Source: Bigelowiella natans CCMP2755
Lineage: Eukaryota; Cercozoa; Chlorarachniophyceae
Length of the DNA stretch: 64,000 nucleotides
Direction of reading: 5' to 3'
Assembly (NCBI GenBank): GCA_000320545.1
Contig: ADNK01001313.1
Location: 1-64,000 of the forward strand
Shown: one piece after another, positions 13,264-25,592 of the stretch
How the letters are laid out: every line of letters begins with the position of its first letter
Numbering within the stretch: the first letter of the stretch is position 1
Made by a program: the position numbers and the translations under genes
Notes under the pieces: model-generated
The model's database searches: none
What the model was told of the DNA's origin: nothing
What the model saw: the letters and a program-made list of their open reading frames with translations, nothing else

Positions 13264-14138
13264 TTGGATGCAGGTTCTCGAAGAACCTCGCTGCTCCTCT
13301 CCCTTTGCAGCTCCGAAAATTATCATGTGAGGGCGCACAGGTTCAGTCGGGCAACTCTCAACGCGATTAAGCCCCGTAGTAAGAGCAGCAGAAACGTCAA
13401 GCAGCAGCAGCACTCTCGCACGTTTTGCGAAGGCCGCTTTGCTTTGTACCGCGATCATGAGACGCGGACAGGATACATTGACCGGGGCATTGAGAGATTC
13501 AAACGACAGCTTGAGAACCCTGATCATGTTATCATCACAGCCACGAGGGCACGGTAAGGGTGCTGCTGGGAAAGGGTTTGGGGGCTGACAGAGGAGGAGT
13601 AGTTGGTGGCCGTCAACCTTAACGAAGCAAAAGTGAGGTTGTTTTCCGATGATGACTATAGACGGCTATTCTCTGTCAGGAATGAGTATGGTCTGACTCG
13701 AAAGCACCTGAGCAAAATCTCGCCAGTTCGAACACATGTAATCGCTATGCCCTTTTCTTTTATTCCCCCAGAGGCGACGGTACCATCGCGTTGTCGCCTC
13801 CGCATCGTCGTCATCATCATCATCATCATCATCATAATACGGATCTCTTCTTCCTCCTTATCTGGTCGTGTTTTTCTTCTTTTTCCTCTTCTTCGTCTTC
13901 TTCTTCTTTTTCTTCTACAGAAAGGGAGCGGGTTCGTGGAGGATCACTATTGGCTACCAGATGTGGTGGCCATGGCTCGAGTGATTTCCACAGAAGATAT
14001 GATCGTAGACAGATACCGGTAAACGGGTGGATGGATGGATGGGTGGATGAGATCTATATATCGCGATGACTGACGTGTATTTGTGTTCAGCGATGTGACA
14101 TAAACTAAATCAACGCGTGAATATGATTCGGCCGTTTG

Positions 14139-14176
<38 letters not shown>

Positions 14177-17073
14177 CGTCGTGTTAAATGCACCCAACGA
14201 AGGCATTATCTTGAGTCTGGAAGACAGGAAAGATATCGTCGCTCCAAGATATATGGGTAGTAGTTTATATATTCGGTTTCAGCAGCAAATGATGCGTTAG
14301 ATTGGCCTGTAGCTAGTTTCGATCACATTCGATGCTAAACAAAACCGAAGCAGCACTAACGAAGAAGATTTGTGGGTCCCCGGGACGGCAGCGATGTAAA
14401 TGATATTCTCTACCCTTTTTGAGCCGCGAAGCTGTGCGACAGCGCACTACTAAAAGTCACGCGCTGAATTCCGACCTTCCTCTTCCTCGATGTTTGGGGC
14501 CACGCTCTGCTTGCTTTTGCTCTCCAGGATGAATCAAATGGAGAAAGGCGAGGTCTCGTCGTGGGTCACGCACTTGTGGTACAGTCGAAAGGACGCGGAG
14601 ATCCAGGGTACTACGATTCCTGATGCCATTCAAAGATTGTGAATATATACATACCTGTTTGCTTGCCACGATATGCCTGCTCATGGGATTCACCTGCATT
14701 GAAATCATTCCTCTATTTCGCCGAAGCCATCGTATGAGTATGCAAATGCAGCGGAGGCCTTAAGATCTTGCTGTTTTGAATGTGCACAGCAATTTGAATG
14801 AGACAACAAACTACTGATGATGACGACGCATTCTCTGCGTGTAGTTGATGTAGGATTTGTTGAAGAATGCGTTCTTTCCTTGCCGTTGTCTTATTCGGTG
14901 GCGACGTGTGTGTGTGTGTGTGTGTGTGTTCTCCCCCCCCCCCCCCCCCTAGGTGCCGATGTCGTGGGAATTGCAATCAAACGTAATAACAACAACACTA
15001 ATGATAATCAGAATAGCACAAAAATATACGCGTAATAATCACAATATAGGTGAGTAAATGAGATTGAATGTCCTCTTTTTCTACTACTACTACTACTGCT
15101 GCTGCTGCTGTTTCCTGCACCCCCAATGGATGATGGTTTGTTATCCCAGAGAACGTGGCGATAGGTGTTACTAAGCTGGGCGTGGCAATCTACACGGGAA
15201 GTTCAGCGGTGTTCGCTGACGCAATGCATAGGTAGTAAGCGCTCATTGGTTGTTGCTGTTGTAGTAGTAGTAGTAGGGTGCTGCGTTATCTTAAACCAAA
15301 AAATAGCCCGTTTTCGGTGCTTTTGTGTGTGCGTGGTTGGCTCTCTTCCTCATCATTATCATCATCTTCTTCTTCCTCACTATTATCGTGACCATTAGTG
15401 TGGCGGACGTAATCAACGCAATATACCGTTATTTGGGTATCAACCTTGCCACGAGGGATCCTGATTACAGGTTGCTATCTACTACTGCTGCGACTAGTAG
15501 TAGTAGTAGTAGTAGGAGGAGGAGGAGGAGGAGGAGGAGGAGTGAATATTACTCTAGTAGCAGAAGTAGTAGCTGTTCTTGTTGTTGGTGCTGCTGCTGC
15601 TGCTGCTGCTACAAAAGAGATGACGTTTATGTATGGTATGTTTATTGAAACAAGGCACCCTTATGGCTATGAGAGACTAAGATACATATTCACTGATCGG
15701 TCCTCACTCATTCTGCTCGGCGTTGGCGGTACTACCATACGCATTTATACATATTCAAACTACATATAATACAGATATTATATATATATATATATATATA
15801 TATACAATATACCATTTACTATATGAGTTTCATGCGGTTCTGCTTTTGTGGGGGGGGAACGAGAGAAAGGCAGCAGGAGAGTGCTTGCACAATCGAATCT
15901 TGAAGCAAGTGCTGTGAGTGATAGATCATTCTCTCCTCCCCCCCCCCCCTCTCTCTATGTGTGTGTGTGTGTGTAGGCATCTTGCCGCTAATCCACGGTA
16001 TACAAACGCTTGTGTCCCACGATGAACCGAATCTTTCTTCGGCCTGGGTAGCAGTAGTAGTAGTAGTAGTAGTAGTAGTTGTAGTAGTAATAATAATAGT
16101 ACGTGCGAACAGAATATAGTGGGAGGGGAGGAGAGGGAGGGCGCTCTTAACCCATTCGTAGCATCCCCTCCCTTACTTGTATGTGTTGCGTCGAGGATGG
16201 TGGTGATGATGGCGGTCTTGCAAATCCCTTAAAGGACTACGAGGTTGACCGTCTAGCTGCGCATGAATCATCATCGTATTGTATCAGGTCATGGGCGGCC
16301 TCTTCCTGGTGGTTGGGGTGCTCGAATCCCCTGCGCTTCTCCGATCGTAAGGAGGAGAGTGAGAAGAAGAAGAAAAAGATTTAGAACAATACTCTCTGGA
16401 TGATAGCATACTCGACTGCTGCTACTACTGCTACTGCTACTGCTACTGCTACTGCTACTACTATCGCTACTACAAGTACTAAATGCTAAAATGCTTCGAT
16501 GGTGCTGCACGCAGATATCACGCTCTGAGGACAAAGTCGAAGAGAGCTCGGATGTCTTTCATGGTGGACGATTAACGATGATGACGATGATGACAGTGAT
16601 AGTGATGATGGTGGTGATGATGATGAGTTCGGTCTACAAAACCGCTTAAAATGTGGCAACGAAATGTCTCCTATCCTAGCTTCTCCCCCCCCCCCCCCCT
16701 CTCCCCCCTCCTCCTCTACCTCGTTCACATAATCCCCTCTCCTCTATTACTCTCTGTCTTGTACTGCTAACGACATGGCAGAAATACCTGAGCAATGGCA
16801 ACGATATCATCAACATCACGACGTTCGTGGAATGCGCCCTTGGAGTTCTGGCAGCTGGGGTACATCGTTGTGCCTACGATAGATACGTGCATGTAAAGAG
16901 AGAGAGCCATGACGCGCACAGCAACATGTCATAGTAACGAGAATTGTAGTAGTAATCACAGCAAACAGCGATGGCGATGATGATGAGGATCATGGTGATG
17001 ATGATCATGGTGATAATAATGATGATGGTAGCTTATGAGTTGCAATGATTCTTGAGTCTCGTCGCCACCATTC

Positions 17074-17112
<39 letters not shown>

Positions 17113-17333
17113 TTTTTTTCCAGGCCGGAGTGGCGTCAAGCTTCCAGTATTGGGTCACAGGTAGTTCTCAACACACAAGAGAGATGGAGGGGGGGGAGGG
17201 GGCAGGTGGTCATCTTGTGCTGCTAACATCATCGTGATGTTGCATATCATACTTCCCTCATGTAAGCAGCCTGATCTGATCTGCGACGATGATTTCTGCC
17301 TAAATGCCAATGAATACATCCGAGGAGGAACTC

Positions 17334-17368
<35 letters not shown>

Positions 17369-17967
17369 TCCCTCTCTCTCGCTAATGTTGGCCTGTCTCT
17401 CAATCATCATAACAATTCCACTGAATATCAACCATGTGATGATGAAACGGCAGGCGATCCAATCTACGACTCCATTGCAAGCGTGATCATGGCCACAAGC
17501 GTCGTAGCGGGATCCTCGCTCCTTCTCACGAAGAATACCCGCGCTCTTGTGGGGGAGACACTTCCTGGTAATTATTGGCGGTGAGTGAGCAGCTCTTTAA
17601 AGGAGGACGAGATGATGCCTGTTGGGAGGCGCTGCTTTCGCTCCTAGGAATGATGTTGCACGATTTCGAGACGATTGCGTGCGCGCGCGTGTGTGTGGTG
17701 TTGTTGTTGTTGTTCTTGTTGTTGTTGTTTTTGTTGTTATCGTTGTCGTTGTTGGCCGGTTTCTGACAGAGCAGCTCGCATCGATTTGGAGCTGTGCTGC
17801 TGCTGATAACTATCTATGTTCTCGTGTACACTCTTCGTTGTTACGAAACATACCATCTTTCAACGACAACACCACCACCACTGCTTTCAGTCGAATTTGT
17901 GGAGTATCTGATCTTCACGCTGGAGGAGGATGACATCGTGAATTCAGTGCACGATGTTAAGACCGAG

Positions 17968-17998
<31 letters not shown>

Positions 17999-18582
17999 CA
18001 ATAGTAGCAATAGTAGCAGTACTACCGCCTGAGAAGAAGAAGAAGAAGAAGAAGAAGAAGAAGAAGAAGAAATGCTAGTGTATTCGTATGCCCATCATCG
18101 TCATCATCATCAGTAAACACGTACCACTTGCAAGAGGTTAATGCTTGTCGTGAGGCTATCCTTTTAACATCTCTTCGCCTTGTTGTCCTCCTCCTCCTCC
18201 TGATTTGGTTTTGTTGTCCCTCCTCACTTCAGGTCCTGGGGCTAGACACCGTACGATTCAAAGCAGAGATCGAATTCAACGCGGAGGCTATCACCCGGAA
18301 GTAATACAGGGAAGAGAAGAAGAAGGGGGGGGGGAGGATGGGTGGGGGCGGGATCATATATTCTTTCTTCACTTCTGTCTCATACTTTACTTCGTCTCCT
18401 CATCGTATTCGCATATCATCATCATCATCATCATCACCGGTTACTATCATCATCAGGATAAAGAATCTATACAACATTCCTAGCCCTGAGTCGGCAAAGC
18501 TTTTGGAACAGATGAGAGGGTTAGCCTCTGAGGAAGGAGCCGAGGACTGGGTCATGCGGAATAACGCAATGTAAGTAGCTAG

Positions 18583-18616
<34 letters not shown>

Positions 18617-18879
18617 GCTCCACAGCAATAGACAATCAAGAGAAGAAGAATGAAAAACAAAAGAGAAGAGGAAGAAATTCGAATTGTATTGTGAGTCATG
18701 TATACGTGCACGTGTCTCTATGTGCGGGTGCTGCAGCTTTTCATCTTCTTCTCCCTGTCCTCATCTCCAGGTATCAAACGGCCCTTTCTAGCGAGCTTCA
18801 ACGCATCGAAGATATACTTAAGCGCCACCTCGCGGAAGCTCATTTTAAAACTTTCTACATAGACCTGGAGCTGTGGTGA
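13264..18879 (+). CDS. SLC30A9 (ZnT9)-like cation diffusion facilitator
   Basis: Zinc/proton antiporter family placed in mitochondria in animals. Confident exons include about 13603-13740, 13921-14018, 14528-14607, 14953-14982, 15150-15231, 15399-15470, 15655-15728, 15977-16047, 16288-16346, 16515-16563, 16782-16859, 17124-17160, 17454-17567, 17891-17967, 18233-18300, 18457-18570 and 18771-18879, nearly all phase-compatible. The N-terminal segment (YRRLFSVRNEYGLTRKHL; FVEDHYWLPDVVAMARV) matches the soluble domain typical of SLC30A9. TM2 carries FADAMHSVADV (HxxxD metal site). RHPYGYERLRYIFTDRSSL and VRFKAEIEFNAEAITRK are family hallmarks. In the second metal-site helix human LLEDTAAV corresponds to FVECALGV, so the Asp is Cys. 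The first exon (candidate 13264-13552) is not resolved. Introns are full of GTA, GAA, GT and TA repeats. Confidence 0.88.
14141..14175. repeat. (GT)n in an SLC30A9-like intron
   Basis: Uninterrupted GT dinucleotide run. Confidence 0.95.
15779..15804. repeat. (TA)n in an SLC30A9-like intron
   Basis: TA dinucleotide run. A second one lies at about 17079-17109 in the same gene. Confidence 0.95.
18032..18070. repeat. (GAA)n in an SLC30A9-like intron
   Basis: GAA/AAG trinucleotide run following a GTA run (about 17968-18020) that starts at the donor site. Confidence 0.95.
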
Positions 18880-19549
18880 CATAAGTAAGTCTGGTAGTAC
18901 AAGCAGCGGTGGATGAGCAAAAGAGTCGGTCGAAATATCACCCCCCTTTTCAGCGCATGGCTATGCTATGTAGTAGGCTAATAAATTCGTCGTGCTGAGA
19001 CAACTACGATGCAGTCATCAGTGTTTGTGCGGCAGGGTTATGACCATGGTATCATCACACATGCATGCTGCTACACACAAGTACGTGTGATTTAGCTAGT
19101 GTTTGCGGGCCTGAGACTAGCTGCTGCTGGCAGCACGCGTTCTCAATAAGCAGGATTATCAGGAAACAAAAGAATCGGCGTTCGCTACATGTGTTATTGA
19201 CATGGGCTAGCTAGCTAGGAGCTGCCGCAACACTGTTGCATGTTATTCGTTCAGCAATACAGGGAACTGATGCTATGATGGCTCTAACGTGCACTATTAC
19301 AGCCAGGTACGACGCGCACACGGCAACATGATAATTCGTCGTTCATCACGCCGCTGTGCAATGGCAGTGATCGATCAATCACATAACGAGCCACATGCTT
19401 AATGATAAAAAAATAGATAAATTAAGCCGATCATAGCATGATGACCAAGAACAAAACATCGTGATCTACATTCTCAGCTGAGCACCAAAAAATCATCGGC
19501 GCTGGTCATCCTCACAACTCGACCTTCAATCTATCTCATTGGCGAAGTC
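18880..19549. other. Convergent 3'-3' spacer rich in CTAG palindromes
   Basis: Between the zinc transporter and UCH 3' ends. It contains ACACATGCATGCTGC, TTTAGCTAGTG, GAGACTAGCTGC and GGGCTAGCTAGCTAGG (about 19060-19220). No coding exon was seen. Confidence 0.55.
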
Positions 19550-20266
19550 TTAAGGCTTCACGAGAGCCATCATGTTGAAGTTCCCTGATGTTTCATTAAC
19601 GATCAGGACGATGCTCGGATACGGATAATACTGTTTTTTGGGTTGTTGTTGTTGTTGTTGTTTCTGATTATGATATATGCTGATAATCTCACCGTTCTTG
19701 CTGACTTCGAAGAAGTTTTTCTTGATGACCGCCGCAGCGTCCTCGAGGAATGTCTGAAAATACAACAAGGCAAAACGGGGCGTTAGATAGATGAACGGAA
19801 GGATGCTCAGGATAGTAGCCAACCTACTCACTTATATTATTGCTTTCTCATTGCTTTTCCTACGATGGCGTGGACACTACCTTTGAGCTGCTCTTTCCGT
19901 GATTTATTGGGAATGCCTGCACGATGATAATATGGCAAAATAGCAGTTAAACAACAGAAAACATCCCTCATTGTTGTCCGACGAAAGTATAATAAGCAGC
20001 ATGTATAGCGCTGCTACTGCTCAAAACGCGGAACAGCGTCGAATCACTACCTTCCTGCCGTCCATTTCATACAGGACGCCATCCACGTGCACGAATGCGA
20101 TGAAATCTGATAAGAAATGTAGCAACAGCGGTAAGGGGCGGGGCGCTGTTGATGACATCATAGCATGTTTTCAGACAAAACATCGATTCTCCACGGTATC
20201 GTCATGGTTTAAGGAGCAACCCGCTAGCGTGTGCATATGTACGTGTGTTGCGTGTGCTATGTGTGC

Positions 20267-20309
<43 letters not shown>

Positions 20310-20368
20310 ATTTACGTGCGGCCACATTATCCATGCGATCTGGAGTAGCAGTCTGAGCCTCCTGTGTA

Positions 20369-20403
<35 letters not shown>

Positions 20404-21859
20404 CGATGTGACCATGGGTGTATGTGCATGGGCATTGCAGCAGAACAGGGAGAAGGGGGAGGAAGAGAAAAATAGATAGAGAGAAGGAGAAAAAGAGATA
20501 GATAAAGAAGAGAGGATTCCAATACTGAATGATTTTAGTACAATGCGTACTACGCACAGGCAAATATAGCTCAGCGACCTTGCTCTCAGCTGCGTCTTCA
20601 CTTACTTCCTGGATATCTTTCGCCTAATATACAATCATAGCAGGGAGACAGGATCCTAGATGAAGATGGTGTTGGAACGGCAAACATATACAAAAATTGA
20701 TGATATCACACATCATCATTTGATGATCTTGAGGATGCATGTAAGTTTCACTATATAAGGTGGTATTCGGAGGAAATGCTCGAGAAGGTAAGAGAACCCA
20801 GTAATCAAGAGAGCACGGTATTTTTACCCCCATTACCATCGATATTATGGTGCGAAAGTAATTGAAACAGCATTTATAGCAAGTACACAACGGCAAGCGC
20901 AATTCTTGACAGCTAACCTTCAAGAGTCCGTAGCCGATGTCTCCGGGAGATTTATCTTTCCACTCATCCATGAATTTCTTCACGATACCCTGATAATAAT
21001 ACCACGGACAACCGTTGGCAATTCGGCTTAAGTGTTTGCATTTTCGGGTTTGGTTTTTTCCTTTTCCATTCCATTTATCTCCACAAAGACGGGGGGGGGG
21101 TTGCTTTCTCTAATGTTTGGGGAGTTATTTTGGGGGCAAACACTGCATTGAATTTCTTCTCTATTATACTAGGTGAAACCACCTCTGGTTCGAATTGGTC
21201 GAGACTGTTGGTCATTGCGTGGAGGGTGGCGATTGTTCCTGAGAGCACAGGTATCATCGAGCAGATTAGAAACGGACCGTGCTCTTTGTCTTTTGTTTTT
21301 CTAACCGCAAGCGTTGCCGATTCCATCGTGTTGAGTAACATAGAAGAGCTTCTTGCTGAGCTCTTGGCCTTTCTCCTGAGGGGGTTATCGAAGTGTGTGA
21401 TTTGGGACTGGTGATACCTTAGTAAACTATCGTGCCTCTTACCTCTATCTCCTTGCGCTGCTCCGCCTTGAAGGTTTTCAGTTCTTTGGATGACTGAGAG
21501 GTGAATGTAGTGCTTAATAAAACTATGACAATACTAATAAGAACCGATCTTTTACATGATGACTTACCGTGAAGAGGAGGACAACGGCAGCACATGGCTG
21601 TGGGACCATGCCCAGAAGTTCTTTGTCTATGCGTAGTTCATGAGAGGAGGAGATAAATCAGATGATATCATTGGGAAATCGTTATTGGATATTATTCATG
21701 AATACCTGTCCCGTAGATATCACAGAATTCCCATCCCTTTGGCAAACCGACACGCTTTGCGAACTTGGTGAGAACGACAGGGTTGCTCTCCAAAGGAAGC
21801 CAGTTTCCCTCCGTAAGCTCCCTCTTCGCCTCCTTTTTCTGTTCCTCTTGCTTGGACAT
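19550..21859 (-). CDS. Ubiquitin carboxyl-terminal hydrolase, UCHL1/UCHL3 type
   Basis: Cysteine protease that removes small adducts from ubiquitin C-termini. Exons: 21859-21706 (WLPLESNPVVLTKFAKRVGL), 21626-21568 (ELLGMVPQPCAAVVLLF), 21493-21443, 21375-21306, 21238-21183, 20977-20918, 20623-20606 (18-nt microexon), 20106-20051 (FIAFVHVDGVLYEMDGRK), an exon starting about 19753 (TFLEDAAAVIKKNFF) and the last exon ending NFNMMALVKP. Joining 21306 to 21238 rebuilds GIGNACGTIATLHAM, so catalytic Cys and the preceding Gln (VTQHD) are present. The catalytic His codon should fall at the unresolved splice before FIAFV. Unspliced reading would falsely show Ser at the catalytic position. The size fits the about 220-230 residue family. 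Confidence 0.9.
20275..20307. repeat. (GT)n in a UCH intron
   Basis: GT run; a (GAT)n run follows at about 20370-20403. Confidence 0.95.
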
Positions 21860-22310
21860 AGTCTCTGCCAAATTGCAACACAATCCAATGATCAGGGGGT
21901 TTACGACGAGAAAGCTCGACGAACAGAGAGGGGGGGGCTACCCTGCGAACGCTCGTAGATATTTCTTTTTGGCTGTTTCCGTAATGTAAAACACAGGAGA
22001 ATTTTTAAGTGCGACATGAATCTGTTGCTCTTTAAGCTACGTGTGGATTTAGACCAAAATTTACCCTCACAATATCCCAGTCCCGAAAGAGAAGATGGAA
22101 ATCAAAATAACTATTTCGAGTCGGAAAGTATTCGAACAAAAAATGGCATGGGATTACCTGACTTAAATGATCTTAATGTTGTCGCTTTAATAAAACCGTA
22201 GAAAACTCAGCAATGTTGAAGATTTTATATGCAAATATATAATTTAAAAGCATTTCGTAGAGTGACCAGTGCACGTGTCTGGACGAGCAGCCCCATTTCG
22301 ATCGATCCTG
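21860..22310. promoter_or_regulatory. Divergent promoter region, UCH / lipoate ligase-like
   Basis: A 451-bp spacer between two start codons. It lacks the CTAG signature except for a single CGATCGATC near the right start. No specific element was recognised. Confidence 0.4.
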
Positions 22311-23455
22311 ATGGCGGCCGTGCGCTTCCTCAAGTGAGATTTCGTTCGGTTGAGCGATTATATGATGGAATCTGATGCAATAACTCCCGATCTGTGACGA
22401 TCAAACACCGAATCCATAAATTCTGTTCGCGGATGAAGCGTGTTTCATTTGTCCGTTCTCAGACTTCACCGATATGGGATATTCCGCCAGCTACAGCTCG
22501 AAGAAGCTCTTTTTCGCAACTCCTCCGAAAACTGGTGTATCATAAGGTTCGTCAAAGTTTTATCCTGGTTGGTGCTCAGCCATTGTGTCAGAAATGCAAT
22601 CAGAAGGGCTTAATATAACCCTCTTCTGTCTTCCCTCTGTCTACAGCCGTGGTACCGAACCAGCTTCCATCGTGATGGGAATATCAGGCAAGCCAGAGAA
22701 GCTCGTGGATGTTCCCCGTGCTGCTAAAGATGCAGTGCCGGTGTCATATTCTAATGTTGCTAATTCCACACCGAAGTAGTCCCCACCTCAAGCACATTAT
22801 TGTTTGCTATATGGAAGGTCATCAAAAGGTTCACTGGGGGTGGAACCGTCATTGTCGACTCTAGCAGCATCTTTGTCACGTTCATTGGTGAGTAGTGTTG
22901 ATTGGGCCTTTAAAGCCTTCTTCCGAAAGAAGTAGGCTTATCTGCTCATTTATATATCTGCTGCTCTATCATCCCATGCAGGCGACGTCGACTGGATCAG
23001 GGTGAAGCCATGGCCGCGAGAGATCATGGAATGGTCAGGAAAGTTTTATAACCAGGTTCAACACCAATGCCTTCCCTCTTTCCGTAAAACATAGCTCCTT
23101 CGCACACCCTCCCCGACAGCTATCTCTCTGTTTTCGCTAAGAGTAATAAGAGAAAACATAAAACAAGTGAACCCCCCCCCCCCCCCCTTCTCTCTCTCGC
23201 TCTCTAGAAGCACTTATTCAATTACTGTACAGCATGCCCACAATATACGCTATTTATGTTCCTGTACATTGATTTCTAGCTATTTGAGAGCGACCTAGGC
23301 TTCAACCTGCAGGAGAATGACTACTGCTTCGGTGCCAAGAAGTTTGGTGGAAACGCACAGGTCGAAGATGACTATGATGATTGATGAATTGAAGTTGGTG
23401 GAAACGCACAAGTCGAAGATAACTATGATGATTGATGATTATGATGATGATGATT

Positions 23456-23491
<36 letters not shown>

Positions 23492-24437
23492 GTGCTGCTG
23501 CTGGTGGTGATCGATTACTGGAGGGAGGAGGAGAAGGCAACCTCGATCATTCTGTACAGTTTTGGAAAAATCAGCCCCAGCCGCGGGAACTGACAAACCC
23601 CCCAAAAATAGAAACGATTGACGAGCTGAACTTAATTCCTAGTTACTACCTGATATTCGAGATCTACGCACAAACACCACACCGTAGAATAAGTGTGCAT
23701 ATGTAGGTGTGATCACGTAGCATCGCTGTTCCTTGCCCCCCCCCCCTCTTTTAGATTCAGAATTGTGGTTATCGTATGGATTCAGGCCGTGTCTAGGAAT
23801 CGGTTTGTGCATCATACATCGTTTCTGTGGGAGTACGACCGTGCCAACATGGGATACCTCTTGCTCCCAGAGAAAAGGCCTGACTACAGGGGGACTCGTT
23901 CACATGATGACTTTCTCGTCACAATGAGAAGCATCTTCGATGGCAATTCCCTTGGTGGTAGGAGCGGGGAGAGCAACATCGCTCCGTTGCCGATAGCTTC
24001 GGTAACGAGACAATTTATGCCATCCGTGGAAGGGGCAAGGAGACAAAGGCGGGGGATTGGGGAGAAGGGGGCTAAGAAAGTATTGTAGTTGAAGATTTCG
24101 GAAATGAAACATGGAAGTTGGAGAATTGTAAACGTTCTGCTCCTCATTGACTCAAGTGAGTGGTGCATTCACGTCTGATCAGGCTGAGGACTTCGAAGCT
24201 ACGGTCGAGCGACTGATACGTGCAGAATATGATGTGGCGGATTCGGCCTTGGACGAGGTCGTTCATAACGGGCTGCGTATATACGCTGTTTTTATTGGCT
24301 CCTTCCTCCTCAGTAAAATGATTAAACTTTTTGATATATTTACACAGGCGCAGGCTTATTTAGAAATAGAACACCGCTCCTCGACTCGCTATGTCCCGCT
24401 AGAAATAGACAGTGAAGTAGCCGTGGAAGGAAGATAA
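22311..24437 (+). CDS. Lipoate-protein ligase A-like (biotin/lipoate ligase family)
   Basis: Attaches lipoyl groups or a related cofactor to acceptor proteins; the exact substrate is unknown. Exons: 22311-22333, 22463-22546, 22647-22740, 22818-22887, 22982-23055, 23280-23360, about 23789 to 23960, a middle exon about 24153-24290 and 24348-24437. Motifs in order: HRYGIFRQLQLEEALFRNSS, GTEPASIVMGISGKPEKLV, VIKRFTGGGTVIVD (the R-x-x-GGG substrate motif), FGAKKFGGNAQ (conserved GNAQ), FVHHTSFLWEYDRANMGYL and RPDYRGTRSHDDFL, ending STRYVPLEIDSE. Phases agree for the first six joins. The exon ending GGNAQ is followed by a tandem copy of its own 5' splice site (see findings). Confidence 0.87.
23344..23440 (+). 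repeat. 51-bp tandem duplication across a 5' splice site
   Basis: TTGGTGGAAACGCACAGGTCGAAGATGACTATGATGATTGATGA is repeated with two or three changes 51 bp downstream (from 23395). Both copies keep a GT at the donor position. Confidence 0.8.
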
Positions 24438-24860
24438 CACAGCTGCCTGCTGTAGCAATTATGACAGCTAGCGAACAGACTAGACAGACGAGGACGCGCG
24501 CGGCTTGAATAATTAACCCATGGTCGTGTATTGTTAAGCTTCATCGTACATGTGAAGTACACACACGCTGCTGTGCTTTCATGATTGACAGCAGTTCGCC
24601 TAGCAGTGGCGCATACAAGAGCTATGATGCATTAAAAAACATAGCGGCGCATGTGCAAGTAATGTAAGCAGCTATACAAGCTTAATTTAAGACGCTATGA
24701 TTTCTTGTGTCACTAGCTAGCTAAATTTAGACAATAACGGACACGACGCTGGACGGTGCAGCTGTCCACCCGCAGATGTCTCCTGCTAAGAACGTTCGTA
24801 TTTAAACAATGTGTCTATAGTTTTACACTCTGTGCATGTGTGCTGGATACGGGCTTGCGT
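24438..24860. other. Convergent 3'-3' spacer with CTAG words
   Basis: Between lipoate ligase and glycosyltransferase ends. It contains CAGCTAGCGAACAGACTAGACAGACG and CACTAGCTAGCTAAATT (about 24466-24730). No coding exon was seen. Confidence 0.5.
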
Positions 24861-25065
24861 TCACTGTCCTATTGTGTAGTAGAAAAACTCCCTGGCTCGT
24901 TGCATCATTGGCTGCTTCGCAAAGTCCAGCGAGGCACACGCCGCCTTCTTGGCAGCATCTACTACGTCGGATGTCGGTTTCGCAGCGCACATGATGCTAG
25001 CTTCCCAGTGAAACCTTCGATTCTGAGCAAAAACAAAGAATCCACTCATCGTATAAAGATAAATT

Positions 25066-25109
<44 letters not shown>

Positions 25110-25322
25110 CAGACTTTCCTCTTCTCCGCATTCTCTTACACATCTATTGCTGGCTCTAAAGTGCACGGTGTATCCGAGGCTTATGGATCTAATCGTAGCA
25201 GTGCGGGAATGAGCAATTACCATGCCTAGAAAGTGCATGATCCAAGGGAGATTTATTGCTTCAGAAGAGGATGATCCTGAAGCATCATATACGGTAATAA
25301 TAATTACCAAAAATTAAGTGTT

Positions 25323-25360
<38 letters not shown>

Positions 25361-25539
25361 AGAGAGAGGGGAAATGGGGGGGGGGAAGAAGAAGTGGCGA
25401 TGGTAATTTGCGTCCCTCTCTTCTACTTCTTAAGTTCTGTCACCAGCTGCGGATGGTGGTTGGGGGTAAAAGAGGCCCCCCCGTTCATGTCCTGCAAGAC
25501 TGAACAAAACGGGCTCGGAGACTGTGATTGTCGCACACA

Positions 25540-25592
<53 letters not shown>

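Noticed and set aside
13801-13840. Apparent His-rich and Val/Ser/Leu-rich proteins throughout the window
   Set aside because: They are translations of CAT, GTA, CTT and CA/GT microsatellites inside introns.
21692-21888. UCH as a catalytically dead Ser variant
   Set aside because: Splicing restores the Cys; see the finding on the hidden catalytic site.
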